Shown here in pieces: positions 35,751 through 44,766 of a stretch of 64,000 bases of DNA (position 1 is its first letter; each line of letters starts with the position of its first letter). Made by a program: the position numbers and the translations under genes. The stretch is from NCBI RefSeq assembly GCF_030408915.1, contig NZ_CP047654.1, positions 1,550,001 through 1,614,000 on the forward strand, in the 5' to 3' direction. This stretch comes from Corynebacterium guangdongense (GTDB lineage Bacteria > Actinomycetota > Actinomycetes > Mycobacteriales > Mycobacteriaceae). A model generated the notes under the pieces. That model ran no database searches, was not told the DNA's origin, and saw nothing but the letters and a program-made list of their open reading frames with translations.

Positions 35751-36440
35751 ATGAGGGAACTCGTCGACACCACCGAGATGTATCTTCGCACCATCTACGA
35801 ACTGGAAGAGGAAGGCATCACTCCCCTGCGGGCCCGTATCGCCGAGCGCCTGGAGCAGTCGGGGCCGACCGTGTCCCAGACCGTCGCCCGCATGGAGCGG
35901 GACGGTCTGCTCATCGTCCGCCCGGACCGCAGCCTGGAGATGACCGAATCCGGCCGCGAACTGGCCACCTCCGTGATGCGCAAGCACCGCCTGGCCGAGC
36001 TGCTCCTGACTGACGTTCTCAAGCTGGACATCCACCAGGTCCATGACGAGGCCTGCCGCTGGGAGCACGTCATGAGCGAGGAGGTCGAGCGCAAGGTGGT
36101 CGAGCTGCTCCCCGACGTCTCCCGCTCCCCCTTCGGCAATCCGATCCCGGGACTGAGCGAGCTGGGCGTGGAGGTCACGGAGCAACCGGACGCGGGTGTG
36201 CGCGCCATCGACCTCAAGCAGTCGACGCCGGTGCGCGCCCGGATCGTCCAGATCAACGAGATCCTGCAGGTGGACGCCGCCCAGTTTCGCGCGCTCAATG
36301 AGGTCGGTATCGTCGTCGGTGCCCAGGTCGACATCGTCAACAGGGATTTCACCGTCACGATCACCACCGAGTCTGGTGCGACGGTGGAGCTTTCCGACGA
36401 CCTCGCGCACGCCGTGCGCGTCGAGAAGATCGACGCCTAG
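35751..36440 (+). CDS. dtxR: Iron-dependent diphtheria toxin-type repressor DtxR
   Basis: The Fe(II)-dependent master repressor of iron uptake and activator of iron storage genes. The 229-residue protein aligns with C. diphtheriae DtxR, as I recall its sequence, without gaps through residue 110. Metal ligands are conserved: M10, H79, E83, H98, C102 (DEACRWEHV), E105 and H106. The winged helix has [16 protein letters not shown] (about 38-53). The SH3-like domain (about 150-229) is present. RBS GGAAAGGGGAACC. galE follows 30 bases after its stop and may be co-transcribed. Confidence 0.97.
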   Translation: MRELVDTTEMYLRTIYELEEEGITPLRARIAERLEQSGPTVSQTVARMERDGLLIVRPDRSLEMTESGRELATSVMRKHRLAELLLTDVLKLDIHQVHDEACRWEHVMSEEVERKVVELLPDVSRSPFGNPIPGLSELGVEVTEQPDAGVRAIDLKQSTPVRARIVQINEILQVDAAQFRALNEVGIVVGAQVDIVNRDFTVTITTESGATVELSDDLAHAVRVEKIDA

Positions 36441-36470
36441 AACCCCCTTTCCCGAAGGAAGCGATTTTCT

Positions 36471-37478
36471 GTGAAGCTGCTGGTCACCGGCGGAGCCGGC
36501 TACGTCGGAAGTGTGTGCGCAAAGGTACTCCTCGAAGCCGGGCATTCGGTCACCGTCCTCGACAACTTGACCACCGGAAACCGCGAGGCCGTTCCGGCCG
36601 AGGCAACCTTCGTCCAGGGCGACGTGCCGGACATGGCCAGCGAAATCCTCGCCGACGGCGGCTACGACGGCGTGGTCCACTTCGCCGCCCGCTCGCTGGT
36701 CGGCGAATCCATGGAGGTGCCCGAGGAGTACTGGCGCGACAACGTCGTCGCCACCCTCGGCCTGCTCGAGGCGATGCGTCGCCACGAGGTCACCAACCTC
36801 GTGTTCTCCTCCACCGCCGCCACCTACGGCGAACCGGAGCAGGTGCCGATCACGGAGGACATGGCCACCAACCCGACCAACCCCTACGGCGCCACCAAGC
36901 TGGCGATCGATTACGCGATCACCTCCTACGCCCAGGCGCACGGCATCGGCGCGACCAGTCTGCGCTACTTCAACGTGGCCGGCGCCTACGGGGAGGTAGG
37001 CGAGAACCGCGACGTCGAGACCCACCTCATTCCACTGATCCTGCAGGTGGCTCTCGGTCACCGCGACAAGATCTTCATCTTCGGCGAGGATTGGCCCACC
37101 CCCGACGGGACCTGCGTGCGCGACTACATCCACGTCCGCGACCTCGCTCACGCCCACGAGCTCGCGCTGGAAACCAACCGGCCCGGCAGCCACCGCATCT
37201 ACAACCTCGGCTCGGGCGACGGCTACTCCGTGCGCGAGGTCATCGACATGTGCCGAACCGTCACCGGCCATCCGATCCCGGCCGAGGTCGCCCCGCGCCG
37301 CGCCGGCGACCCGGCGACGCTGATCGCCTCCTCGCGCAAGATCATGGAGGAGCTCGGCTGGGACCCGCAGTACACCGATCTGGAGACCATCGTCACCGAC
37401 GCGTGGGCCTTCACCTCCCAGCTCGGCGACCGGGCCCACAGCGCCCGCCGGGCCCGGACCGTCACTCCCAGCCGCTGA
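36471..37478 (+). CDS. galE: UDP-glucose 4-epimerase
   Basis: Interconverts UDP-glucose and UDP-galactose, which supplies galactose for the galactan of the cell wall. The 335-residue SDR enzyme has the NAD loop TGGAGYVGS (6-14), the catalytic SST (about 114-116) and YGATK (about 139-143), and the substrate motif [11 protein letters not shown] start with GAAGGAAGC upstream. The dtxR-galE pairing is typical of Corynebacterium. The last 17 bases overlap the convergent DUF4192 gene. Confidence 0.96.
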   Translation: MKLLVTGGAGYVGSVCAKVLLEAGHSVTVLDNLTTGNREAVPAEATFVQGDVPDMASEILADGGYDGVVHFAARSLVGESMEVPEEYWRDNVVATLGLLEAMRRHEVTNLVFSSTAATYGEPEQVPITEDMATNPTNPYGATKLAIDYAITSYAQAHGIGATSLRYFNVAGAYGEVGENRDVETHLIPLILQVALGHRDKIFIFGEDWPTPDGTCVRDYIHVRDLAHAHELALETNRPGSHRIYNLGSGDGYSVREVIDMCRTVTGHPIPAEVAPRRAGDPATLIASSRKIMEELGWDPQYTDLETIVTDAWAFTSQLGDRAHSARRARTVTPSR

Positions 37479-38604
37479 TCGTCCCGTAGCCACAGCCGTC
37501 GCAGTCCGAGGCCACCCGCCCCGCGATCCGGCGACTCTCAACCACCGCCGACTCCGTGATCTCCGCGAGCCGACCGATCAGCGAGGCCTCCAGCAGGCAC
37601 CCGGTGAGCACATGGTCGGGGAACTCCTCCATTGACGCCATGAGGGCGTGCTGGGCCATCATCGGCAGCTGTCGCCGCGCCTGCACCACGGCATAGGCGC
37701 ACAGCGCATTGGCCCGGACCGTTCCGGTGAACGTCCGGGCGACGGCCAGCAGGACGGGTGCGGCGGCGGGGCCGGCCTCCACGAGGGTGTGCAGGGCCAG
37801 GTCGCGGGCCCGGACATGAGCCAGCGCGACGCCCACGGAGGCCAGAAGCTCGACGTCGCCCTCGGCGGCGTCGGTGAGCGCCGCAGGGTCGCCCACGTCA
37901 TCGACCTCGCCGATGGCGTACCCGGCGTCGACGGCCAACGACAGGAGCCGGTGGTCGTCCCGGTGACAGGGCCGGGCGAGAATCGGATCGACGAGTTCCT
38001 CCACCAGTCGCTGCACCAGGGCCGTGTCGGCGTCGGAGAGGCGCCGGTTGCCCGGCCCCAGCTTCTCGACGGCCTCCGCCCGGGTCGGCTCCGGCAACGA
38101 CCCGGCGCGGTGCCACGGGTCCATGGCCACAGTGGTGACGATCTCGGGGAGCTGCCCCGCCGTCCAGGGGTCGGTTTCCGCGGGTGCGGCGGGTCCGAAA
38201 ACCATCGAGTAGGTCTCCCCGGCAAGGATCTCCGGGACATACCAGCACCCGGCGATCGGCAGGTCCCTGTCCCCGGAGGCGGCGTGGAGCGCCCCGGCGA
38301 CGGCATCGCCGCGATCCAGGTCCCCACTGACGATGACGGCGAAGAGAAGGTCGCAGTCCAGGGGCGTTCCCGGCGCGGCGGCCATGTCGAGGAGGGCGGT
38401 GAACGCGCAGTCGTCGTCGAGGTCGACGCGCAGGACGGGTCCGAGGGCGTAGCGGCCGGAGTCGGGGTGGAGTCGGTCGAGGCCGATCATCAGCAGAGAC
38501 TCCTGCGGGTAGAAGCCGAGAATGGCGGGCAGATTGGCGATGAGCGGACCGGGGTTGGCGAGGACGGCGGTGGTCTCTGTCTGGCTGGTGTCTCGGTAGG
38601 TCAT
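37462..38604 (-). CDS. DUF4192 family protein
   Basis: A 380-residue soluble actinobacterial protein of unknown function. It opens with [26 protein letters not shown] (the family's hallmark; about 18-43), then an alpha/beta domain and an alpha-helical C-terminal part (about 225-360) with repeated small helices, ending in CDGCGYGT. Start ATG 38604 is chosen; GTG 38619 is possible. It converges on and overlaps galE by 17 bases. Confidence 0.85.
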   Translation of the reverse strand: MTYRDTSQTETTAVLANPGPLIANLPAILGFYPQESLLMIGLDRLHPDSGRYALGPVLRVDLDDDCAFTALLDMAAAPGTPLDCDLLFAVIVSGDLDRGDAVAGALHAASGDRDLPIAGCWYVPEILAGETYSMVFGPAAPAETDPWTAGQLPEIVTTVAMDPWHRAGSLPEPTRAEAVEKLGPGNRRLSDADTALVQRLVEELVDPILARPCHRDDHRLLSLAVDAGYAIGEVDDVGDPAALTDAAEGDVELLASVGVALAHVRARDLALHTLVEAGPAAAPVLLAVARTFTGTVRANALCAYAVVQARRQLPMMAQHALMASMEEFPDHVLTGCLLEASLIGRLAEITESAVVESRRIAGRVASDCDGCGYGTISGWE

Positions 38605-38774
38605 GGCCGTCAGTCTCACCGGCGTCGTCGGCCCCCGCGCGGCGTGGCCCGCCCGGGGGCCAAATCCTGTGGATAACCCGGGTTGTTAAATTGAGGGTGG
38701 CCGGGCCCGGGAATTTTCTGGCCGGTCCGGCCGTTGAACCCTGTATGGGCGCGAACCCCGTCCCGGGGGCGCGT

Positions 38775-38780
38775 TAGAGT
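38775..38780 (+). promoter_or_regulatory. Candidate -10 of the PAC2 gene
   Basis: TAGAGT, 34 bases before the ATG at 38815; -35 not clear. Confidence 0.35.
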
Positions 38781-38814
38781 CGTTGAGTAGCGGTTTGAGG
38801 CAAGGAGGCCTGTC

Positions 38815-39888
38815 ATGAGCGACGAAAACAGGATGTATGAGTTGGAGTACCCCTCCCCGGAGGTGGGTTCGGACCAGGCTGACGGTCCGACGATGATTAT
38901 CGCTCTCCAGGGGTATGCGGACGCCGGTCACGCCATTGACGGGGTCTCCCGGCATCTGCGGGCCGCGCTGGAGTCGGCCACGATCGCTTCGTTCAGCAAT
39001 GACGAACTGATTGATTATCGTTCCCGTCGGCCGGCGGTGACCCTGGAGCAGGATCATCTGGGGGAGTTCACCGATCTGCAACTGGACATCCGTGTGCTGC
39101 GCGACGCCAATGACAAGCCCTTCCTCCTGTTGTCGGGTCCGGAGCCGGATTTCCGCTGGGAGAGCTTCACCCAGGCGGTCGCGGACCTGGCCGACAAGTA
39201 CCGGGTCGGGCGCACCATCAGCCTCTACGCCTCCCCAATGCAGGTGCCCCACACTCGTCCCATGGTGGTGATGGCGCACGGCAATTCCAAGGACCTGGTC
39301 GGGGATCTGGTGACCTGGGATGCCCGGCTCACCGTTCCCGGCGCGGCTGCGCTGTTCATCGAGCGGGAGCTGCACAAGCGCGGCCACAATGTGGGTGGCT
39401 TCACGGCGCAGGTGCCGCATTACCTCTCCCAGTCGCCGTACCCGCTGGCGACGCACCAGCTGCTGACCGCCATCCAGGACGCGACCGGGCTCAAGTTCCC
39501 GCTGCGCAGTCTGGAGGCGGACATTCAGCGGGCGAACCAGCAGCTGGGCCAGTACATGGAGGCCAACCCGGAGATCATGCATCTGGTCCACGCACTGGAG
39601 GCGCAGTACGACCAGGAGCTGGAGCGTTACCGCCAGAAGCATCCGGACATGCGTCTTCCCGGCGAAGAGGCGATGCCCTCGGGCGATGAGCTGGGTGCCG
39701 AGTTCGAGGCCTTCCTGGCCTCGATCGAGGACGGGACCAATGCCCCGGAGGAGCCGACCAGCCGGGGCCGCGGTGAGCTCAACGGCCCGTCGTCGGAAAA
39801 CATCTTCCCGCTCGGTGAGGACGCCGGTGAGACCGATGAGGACACCGACCCCGGGGAGGACTCCGGCGAGGGCCGGCGCCCGGAGTAG
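38815..39888 (+). CDS. PAC2 family protein (proteasome-assembly chaperone-like)
   Basis: A 357-residue protein with the PAC2 fold (about 25-250: IIALQGYADAGHAIDGVSRHL, PFLLLSGPEPDFRWESF, YPLATHQLLTAI). Eukaryotic PAC2 helps proteasome assembly, but corynebacteria lack the 20S proteasome, so this function does not transfer. The last 100 residues are acidic and low complexity. AAGGAGG gives a strong ribosome site. Ends in a perfect 13-bp hairpin. Confidence 0.88.
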   Translation: MSDENRMYELEYPSPEVGSDQADGPTMIIALQGYADAGHAIDGVSRHLRAALESATIASFSNDELIDYRSRRPAVTLEQDHLGEFTDLQLDIRVLRDANDKPFLLLSGPEPDFRWESFTQAVADLADKYRVGRTISLYASPMQVPHTRPMVVMAHGNSKDLVGDLVTWDARLTVPGAAALFIERELHKRGHNVGGFTAQVPHYLSQSPYPLATHQLLTAIQDATGLKFPLRSLEADIQRANQQLGQYMEANPEIMHLVHALEAQYDQELERYRQKHPDMRLPGEEAMPSGDELGAEFEAFLASIEDGTNAPEEPTSRGRGELNGPSSENIFPLGEDAGETDEDTDPGEDSGEGRRPE

Positions 39889-39910
39889 GCGCGCCCCTTC
39901 CTTTCTGCTC

Positions 39911-39954
39911 CACGCCCGCCGGGTCGACGCGTCAGCGGTACCCCGGCGGGCGTG
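39911..39954 (+). terminator. Hairpin after the PAC2 gene
   Basis: CACGCCCGCCGGG (39911-39923) pairs perfectly with CCCGGCGGGCGTG (39942-39954). No T run. Confidence 0.6.
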
Positions 39955-39980
39955 CGCGTCGATACACCGAGGGGGTGAAG

Positions 39981-39986
39981 TACCCT
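39981..39986 (+). promoter_or_regulatory. Probable -10 of a leaderless helicase transcript
   Basis: TACCCT ends 7 bases before GTG 39994. Confidence 0.45.
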
Positions 39987-39993
39987 GGCAGGC

Positions 39994-42537
39994 GTGACTC
40001 TCGCCGAAATGCTTCCTGACCTGACAGACGTTCCCGAGTCGCTTCTGGATGAAGCCATCTGGGGGAGCTTCCTCTCCTGGACGCGTACCCGGGGCATCAG
40101 CCTCTACCCGGCTCAGGAGGAGGCGTCCCTGGGGGTGCTGGCCGGTGACAACGTCATCCTGGCCACGCCCACGGGATCAGGCAAGTCGATGGTGGCCAAC
40201 GCGGCGCACTTCATCGCCCTGGCCAAGGGGCAGCGCACGTTCTACACCGCGCCGATCAAGGCACTGGTGAGCGAGAAGTTTTTCGCACTGTGCGAGATCT
40301 TCGGACCCGAGAACGTCGGCATGATGACCGGTGACGCAACGGTAAACGGCAAGGCCCCCATCATTGCGGCGACCGCGGAGATCGTCGCCAACATCGCGCT
40401 GCGTGACGGCGCTGACGCGGCGATTGACCAGGTGGTCATGGACGAGTTCCACTACTACTCGGAACCCGACCGCGGTTGGGCGTGGCAGGTACCCCTGCTC
40501 GAGCTTCCGAAGGCGCAGTTCCTCCTCATGTCGGCGACCCTGGGTGACACCGCCTGGCTGGAAAAGGACCTCACCGCCCGCACCGGCCGTGCGACGACCT
40601 ATGTCGGCGGTTCGGAGCGCCCCGTCCCCCTGGACTTCCACTACGTCTACTCCCCCGTGCACGAGACCATCGAGGAGCTTCTCGACGCCGGCAAGGCCCC
40701 GATCTATGTCGTGCACTTCTCCCAGCGGGAGGCCACTGAGCGTGCCCAGGCGATGACCAGCCTCAAGATCATCGACGAGGAGACCAAGCAGCGCATCGCC
40801 GCCGAGATCGGCGACTTCAAGTTCACCACCACCTACGGCAAAGAGCTGTCCAAACTGCTGCGCCGGGGCATCGGCGTGCACCACGCGGGCATGCTGCCGA
40901 AGTACCGACGACTGGTGGAGAAACTGTCGCAGACCGGACTGCTCAAGGTCATCTCCGGCACCGACACCCTGGGCGTGGGGATCAACGTGCCCATCCGCAC
41001 TGTGCTGATGATTGGACTGGCCAAGTACGACGGCACGCGGCAGCGCATCCTCAAGTCCCGCGAGTTCCACCAGATCGCGGGCCGCGCCGGGCGGGCCGGT
41101 TATGACACCGAGGGCACCGTCGTGGTCGAGGCGCCGGAGCACGAGATCGAGAACGTCAAACTGCGCATCAAGGCGACCACGGATCCGAAGAAGGCGAAGA
41201 AGATTCGCAAGAAGTCCGCCCGCGAGGGCGAGGTCACCTGGTCGGAGAAGACCTATGAGCGGCTCACCGTCGCCGAGCCCGAGCAGCTGAACAGCCAGTT
41301 CAGGGTCTCCAACTCCATGTTGCTCAATGTGCTGGCCCGCCACGGCGAAACCTACGAGCACATGAAGCACCTGTTGCGCACGAACCACGACACGCGCAGC
41401 AAACAGAACGCCGACATTCTCACCACATTGGAGCTCTTCCGCGGCCTGCTGAGAGCGGGCCTGGTCAAGCGCCACGTCAAGGGCCGGGACATCTACGGAC
41501 GCACCTACCACCTGGTCAAGGAACTGCCCCGGGACTTCGCGCTCAACCAGCCGCTGGGTCCCTTCGCCCTGGCTGCCCTGTCGCTGCTCGACCCGGAGAG
41601 CGAAACCTACACCCTCGACATCATCAGCGTCTTCGAGGCGATCCTCGACGACCCCCGGCAGATCCTCAAGGCGCAGGAGTCCGCCGCCCGGGGCGAGGAG
41701 ATCGCCCGGCTCAAGGCGGACGGGGTGGAGTACACCGAGCGCATGGCGCTCATCGAGGAAGTCACCTACCCCAGGCCGCTGGAGGAGCTGCTCGAGCAGG
41801 CCTTCGAGACCTTCGGGGAGGGCAACCCCTGGGCCAAGGAGTTCGAGCTCTCCCCCAAGTCCATCGTCCGAGACATGATCGAACATGCGATGACCTTTTC
41901 CGACCTGGTCGCCACCTACTCCCTGGCGCGGTCGGAGGGGGTCGTGCTTCGCTACCTCACAGACGCCTGGCGCACGCTGCGCAATTCCGTCCCGGCCGAG
42001 TACGTCACGGAAGAACTCGCCGACATCATCGAGTGGCTCGGCGCGCTGATCAAGCAGGTCGACTCCTCGCTGGTCGACGAGTGGGCCCGGATGGGCGACG
42101 AGGACACCCCCATCGATGAGGAGACTCTCCAGCGCGAGCTGGCCTTCGGCGTCGAGGACCCGGAGGCGCTGACCGCCAATCCGCGAGCCTTCACGGTCAT
42201 GGTCCGCAACCTCTTCTTCCGCCTGGTCGAAATGTTCGCCTTCGAGCGCGAGGAGCAGCTCGAGCAGATCGTCGGGTACCTCGGCGACGAGGCGCCCGAC
42301 TGGGCAGCCGCCCTGGACGACTACTTCGCCGAGTACGCTGACATCGACACCACCAACGCCGGCCGCGGCCGTGAGTACTTCCACGTGGAAAAGCACGACC
42401 GTCGGTGGACGGTGCGCCAGACGATCAAGGATCCGGAGGGCGACAACTCCTTCGCACTGGTCGGGGTCGTCGATCTGGACGCCTCCGATGAGGCCGGGGA
42501 GGTCCGGCTCGAGCAGCTTCGGGTCGAGCAGGTGTGA
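39994..42537 (+). CDS. Ski2-like DEAD-box RNA helicase with DUF3516 C-terminus
   Basis: An 847-residue SF2 helicase. Walker A ATPTGSGKS (58-66), DEFHYYSEPDRG (about 150-161; a DEFH variant of DEVH), MSATLGD and HQIAGRAGRAG are present. A long C-terminal part (about 440-847), the actinobacterial DUF3516 region, carries RNA-processing-like helical domains. Related to Mtr4/HelY-type enzymes; probably works in RNA turnover, but not proven. GTG 39994 has a -10 just upstream and no Shine-Dalgarno. Confidence 0.88.
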   Translation: MTLAEMLPDLTDVPESLLDEAIWGSFLSWTRTRGISLYPAQEEASLGVLAGDNVILATPTGSGKSMVANAAHFIALAKGQRTFYTAPIKALVSEKFFALCEIFGPENVGMMTGDATVNGKAPIIAATAEIVANIALRDGADAAIDQVVMDEFHYYSEPDRGWAWQVPLLELPKAQFLLMSATLGDTAWLEKDLTARTGRATTYVGGSERPVPLDFHYVYSPVHETIEELLDAGKAPIYVVHFSQREATERAQAMTSLKIIDEETKQRIAAEIGDFKFTTTYGKELSKLLRRGIGVHHAGMLPKYRRLVEKLSQTGLLKVISGTDTLGVGINVPIRTVLMIGLAKYDGTRQRILKSREFHQIAGRAGRAGYDTEGTVVVEAPEHEIENVKLRIKATTDPKKAKKIRKKSAREGEVTWSEKTYERLTVAEPEQLNSQFRVSNSMLLNVLARHGETYEHMKHLLRTNHDTRSKQNADILTTLELFRGLLRAGLVKRHVKGRDIYGRTYHLVKELPRDFALNQPLGPFALAALSLLDPESETYTLDIISVFEAILDDPRQILKAQESAARGEEIARLKADGVEYTERMALIEEVTYPRPLEELLEQAFETFGEGNPWAKEFELSPKSIVRDMIEHAMTFSDLVATYSLARSEGVVLRYLTDAWRTLRNSVPAEYVTEELADIIEWLGALIKQVDSSLVDEWARMGDEDTPIDEETLQRELAFGVEDPEALTANPRAFTVMVRNLFFRLVEMFAFEREEQLEQIVGYLGDEAPDWAAALDDYFAEYADIDTTNAGRGREYFHVEKHDRRWTVRQTIKDPEGDNSFALVGVVDLDASDEAGEVRLEQLRVEQV

Positions 42538-42542
42538 GGCCT

Positions 42543-42559
42543 TTTCGATAAAATCGAAA
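42543..42559. promoter_or_regulatory. AT-rich palindrome upstream of oxyR
   Basis: TTTCGAT-AAA-ATCGAAA, perfect 7-base arms, 41 bases before the oxyR -10 and just after the helicase stop. Possible operator; it could also be a weak terminator. Confidence 0.45.
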
Positions 42560-42584
42560 TGGGTCCCGCCCGGATGGCCTGAAA

Positions 42585-42624
42585 CTTATTGCCTGTATGT
42601 ATAGTTATAGCCATGAGCAATAAG
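42585..42624. promoter_or_regulatory. Inverted repeat flanking the oxyR promoter and start
   Basis: CTTATTGC (42585-42592) and GCAATAAG (42617-42624) are perfect inverted arms separated by 24 bases. The -10 TATAGT (42600-42605) and the ATG (42613) lie between them. A LysR-type dimer site for autoregulation would fit. Confidence 0.5.
42600..42605 (+). promoter_or_regulatory. Probable -10 of a leaderless oxyR transcript
   Basis: TATAGT ends 7 bases before ATG 42613. It is the closest to TATAAT among such elements in the window. Confidence 0.65.
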
Positions 42625-43581
42625 GAGTATCGCCCGACGTTGGCCCAGCTGCGCACGTTCGTGACGATTGCCGAGAACAAGCACTTCGGTACCGCCGCCA
42701 ACAAACTGAGCATTTCCCAGCCTTCACTTTCCCAGGCCCTGGTGGCGCTGGAGACGGGACTCGGAATCCAGCTGATCGAGCGTTCCACCCGAAAGGTCAT
42801 CGTCACCCCCGCCGGCGAGCAGCTCCTGCCCTACGCCAAATCGACGCTGGAGGCCGCCGACGCCTTCCTGGCCCAGTCCCGTGGCGCGCACGGCACCCTG
42901 ACCGGCCCGCTGACCATCGGCCTCATCCCCACGATCGCCCCCTACATCCTGTCGGGCCTGCTCTCGGCCATCAACGAGGAGTTCACCGACCTGGAGCCGC
43001 GCATCGTCGAGGAGCAGACCAAGTACCTGCTCCAGCAGCTGCGCGACGGCCAGATCGACGTTGCCGTCATCGCCCTGCCTTCGGAGGTCACCGGCATGAT
43101 CGAGCACTCCCTGTACACGGAGGATTTCGCCGTCGCACTGCCGGAAGGCCACCCGCTTGCCAACCGCAACGACCTCACGCTGGAGGATCTCGCCGATCTC
43201 GAGCTGCTGCTGCTCGACGACGGGCACTGCCTCCGCGACCAGGTCCTCGACCTGTGCCGACGGGCCTCCCTCAACCCCTCCGAGGTCACCAACACCATCA
43301 CCCGCGCCGCCTCGCTGACGACGATCATCCAGCTGGTCATCAGCGGTCTCGGCGCGACCCTGGTCCCGATATCCGCCATCGAGGCCGAGGCCCGCCGACC
43401 GGGTGTGGCCATCTCCTACTTCGCCGAGGGGGTCCAGGCCGAACGCGAGATCGGACTGGTCTACCGCTCCTCCTCCACGCGCTCGGTCGAGTTCCTGCGC
43501 CTGGGTGAGCTAGTCACCTCCGCCTTCCAGACGGCCGTCGCCGAGCAGGAACCCGTGCGCTCCGAGGCCGTCGTGAAGTAG
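42613..43581 (+). CDS. oxyR: Hydrogen peroxide sensor OxyR (LysR family)
   Basis: A 322-residue LysR regulator with an N-terminal winged helix (about 9-66, FGTAANKLSISQPSLSQALVALE) and a periplasmic-binding-like sensor domain. The peroxidatic pair is present: C206 and C215 in GHCLRDQVLDLC, with the E. coli spacing of nine, so peroxide sensing is very likely. In C. glutamicum OxyR represses katA, dps and ftn. ATG 42613 is chosen on the leaderless -10; an upstream in-frame start at 42589 would read through the promoter. No catalase gene is in the window. Confidence 0.95.
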   Translation: MSNKEYRPTLAQLRTFVTIAENKHFGTAANKLSISQPSLSQALVALETGLGIQLIERSTRKVIVTPAGEQLLPYAKSTLEAADAFLAQSRGAHGTLTGPLTIGLIPTIAPYILSGLLSAINEEFTDLEPRIVEEQTKYLLQQLRDGQIDVAVIALPSEVTGMIEHSLYTEDFAVALPEGHPLANRNDLTLEDLADLELLLLDDGHCLRDQVLDLCRRASLNPSEVTNTITRAASLTTIIQLVISGLGATLVPISAIEAEARRPGVAISYFAEGVQAEREIGLVYRSSSTRSVEFLRLGELVTSAFQTAVAEQEPVRSEAVVK

Positions 43582-43599
43582 CCCCGCCCACGTCCCGAA

Positions 43600-43642
43600 A
43601 GCCAGGGCACCCCGCAGAAGCCTTCTGTGGGGTGCCCTGGCT
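43600..43642. terminator. Bidirectional terminator between oxyR and a membrane protein gene
   Basis: A 21-base arm (43600-43620) pairs with 43622-43642 with one G-T wobble and a one-base loop. It separates convergent genes and ends 22 bases before the stop of the minus-strand gene. Confidence 0.8.
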
Positions 43643-43663
43643 CTTGTCGCGGTGGCGGCCGTG

Positions 43664-44653
43664 TCAGCGGGCCGGAATCGCCCCACCGGCCGCCTGGCGG
43701 TACATGTGCGCCTGGGCCAGGTACCACGGGCCGACGAGGAAGATCGCCGCGACGCCGAAGGTCAGCACGACGGCCAGGACAGCCAGGACTCCGGCCGCCG
43801 CATAGGTCAGCAGCAGCCGCAGGTAGTTCCGGATCCCGGCCCGGAAGCCCTCCCGGACGGAGCCGAGAAGATCGGCCCGGCGCTCCACCAGGTAATAGGG
43901 CATGAACACGACCAACGGGTTTAACAGGACGCTGACCAGGAGCACCAGCGCGAGCGCCCCGACCAGGGCAGCCAACCACGCGGCAAGCTCCGCCTCGGTG
44001 GCCAGGTCGAGCGCCGTCGGATCGGCGAACTGGTCGACGGAGCCCAGGAGGATCCCGCCCGCCACCAGCGCCATCAGCGCGGTCGTCAGGAGGCCGATGA
44101 TGAACTGCAGCAACAGGGTCGGCCAGAAGTTGACGTCCCGAGTGAAGTGGCCCCACCCCATACCCGGCTCATCGACCTGGTGCAGCGCTCCACGCAGGGC
44201 GAACACGCCGACCGCCACCAGCGCCAGGCTGACCAGAACATTGAGCACGGAGCTGACCGCCATACCCGCGCCGTTCACCCCCGGCGTGCCAACGAGGCCG
44301 CCGATCGCACCGGCCAACCCCGAGAAGGCCATGAAGACCAGCACCCCGAGAATCCAGACGGGCCAGTTGCGGTAGGCCTGCCGAAACCCCCAGGAAATGG
44401 CACGCATGACGTCAATTCGACCGCTGCCCTGTTCCATGGCGGCCGCGCCGAGCGGCCGGGGTCGGTACCCGCCGTCGACTCCCTGGCGGTAGCCCATCCC
44501 GTAGCCCATTCCGTAGGAGGGGAAGGCGTGGGGACCGGCGTCCTCCGGATGGGGTGTCGGCCGGTAGGCGGGAAGATCCGGGGAGGCTTTGTCGGCGCCG
44601 TCACGTCCGGCCTGGTCGTCGTCGTTGGGGGATCCGTGGTACGGACTGCTCAT
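43664..44653 (-). CDS. Multi-pass membrane protein, function unknown
   Basis: A 329-residue protein. The first 80 residues are polar with a Gly/Tyr/Met run (YGMGYGMGYRQG, about 47-58). Six hydrophobic segments follow (about 97-118, 130-153, 180-205, 225-250, 255-262 and 278-315). The repeated pattern FRQAYRNWPVWILG and FRAGIRNYLRLLLTY resembles DUF975-like or glycerophosphoryl-diester-type membrane domains, but the family is not certain. No conserved neighbours in an operon. Confidence 0.75.
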   Translation of the reverse strand: MSSPYHGSPNDDDQAGRDGADKASPDLPAYRPTPHPEDAGPHAFPSYGMGYGMGYRQGVDGGYRPRPLGAAAMEQGSGRIDVMRAISWGFRQAYRNWPVWILGVLVFMAFSGLAGAIGGLVGTPGVNGAGMAVSSVLNVLVSLALVAVGVFALRGALHQVDEPGMGWGHFTRDVNFWPTLLLQFIIGLLTTALMALVAGGILLGSVDQFADPTALDLATEAELAAWLAALVGALALVLLVSVLLNPLVVFMPYYLVERRADLLGSVREGFRAGIRNYLRLLLTYAAAGVLAVLAVVLTFGVAAIFLVGPWYLAQAHMYRQAAGGAIPAR

Positions 44654-44748
44654 CGCTGGCTCGCTTTCTTCCGGGTTTGCCGTCTCCTACGCTATCAGCG
44701 CCCGGGCCACTGTCGCCGCGCCGAATTCCCGCTGACCTCGCGGAAAGG

Positions 44749-44754
44749 TAGGCT
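44749..44754 (+). promoter_or_regulatory. Candidate -10 of hrpA
   Basis: TAGGCT, 12 bases before ATG 44767; would give a leader of only about 5-6 bases. Confidence 0.4.
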
Positions 44755-44766
44755 GTCAAGTCGACT

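Noticed and set aside
40177..42396. Long minus-strand open frame (about 740 codons) opposite the Ski2-like helicase
   Set aside because: No motif or ribosome site; composition is the reverse complement of a clear helicase.
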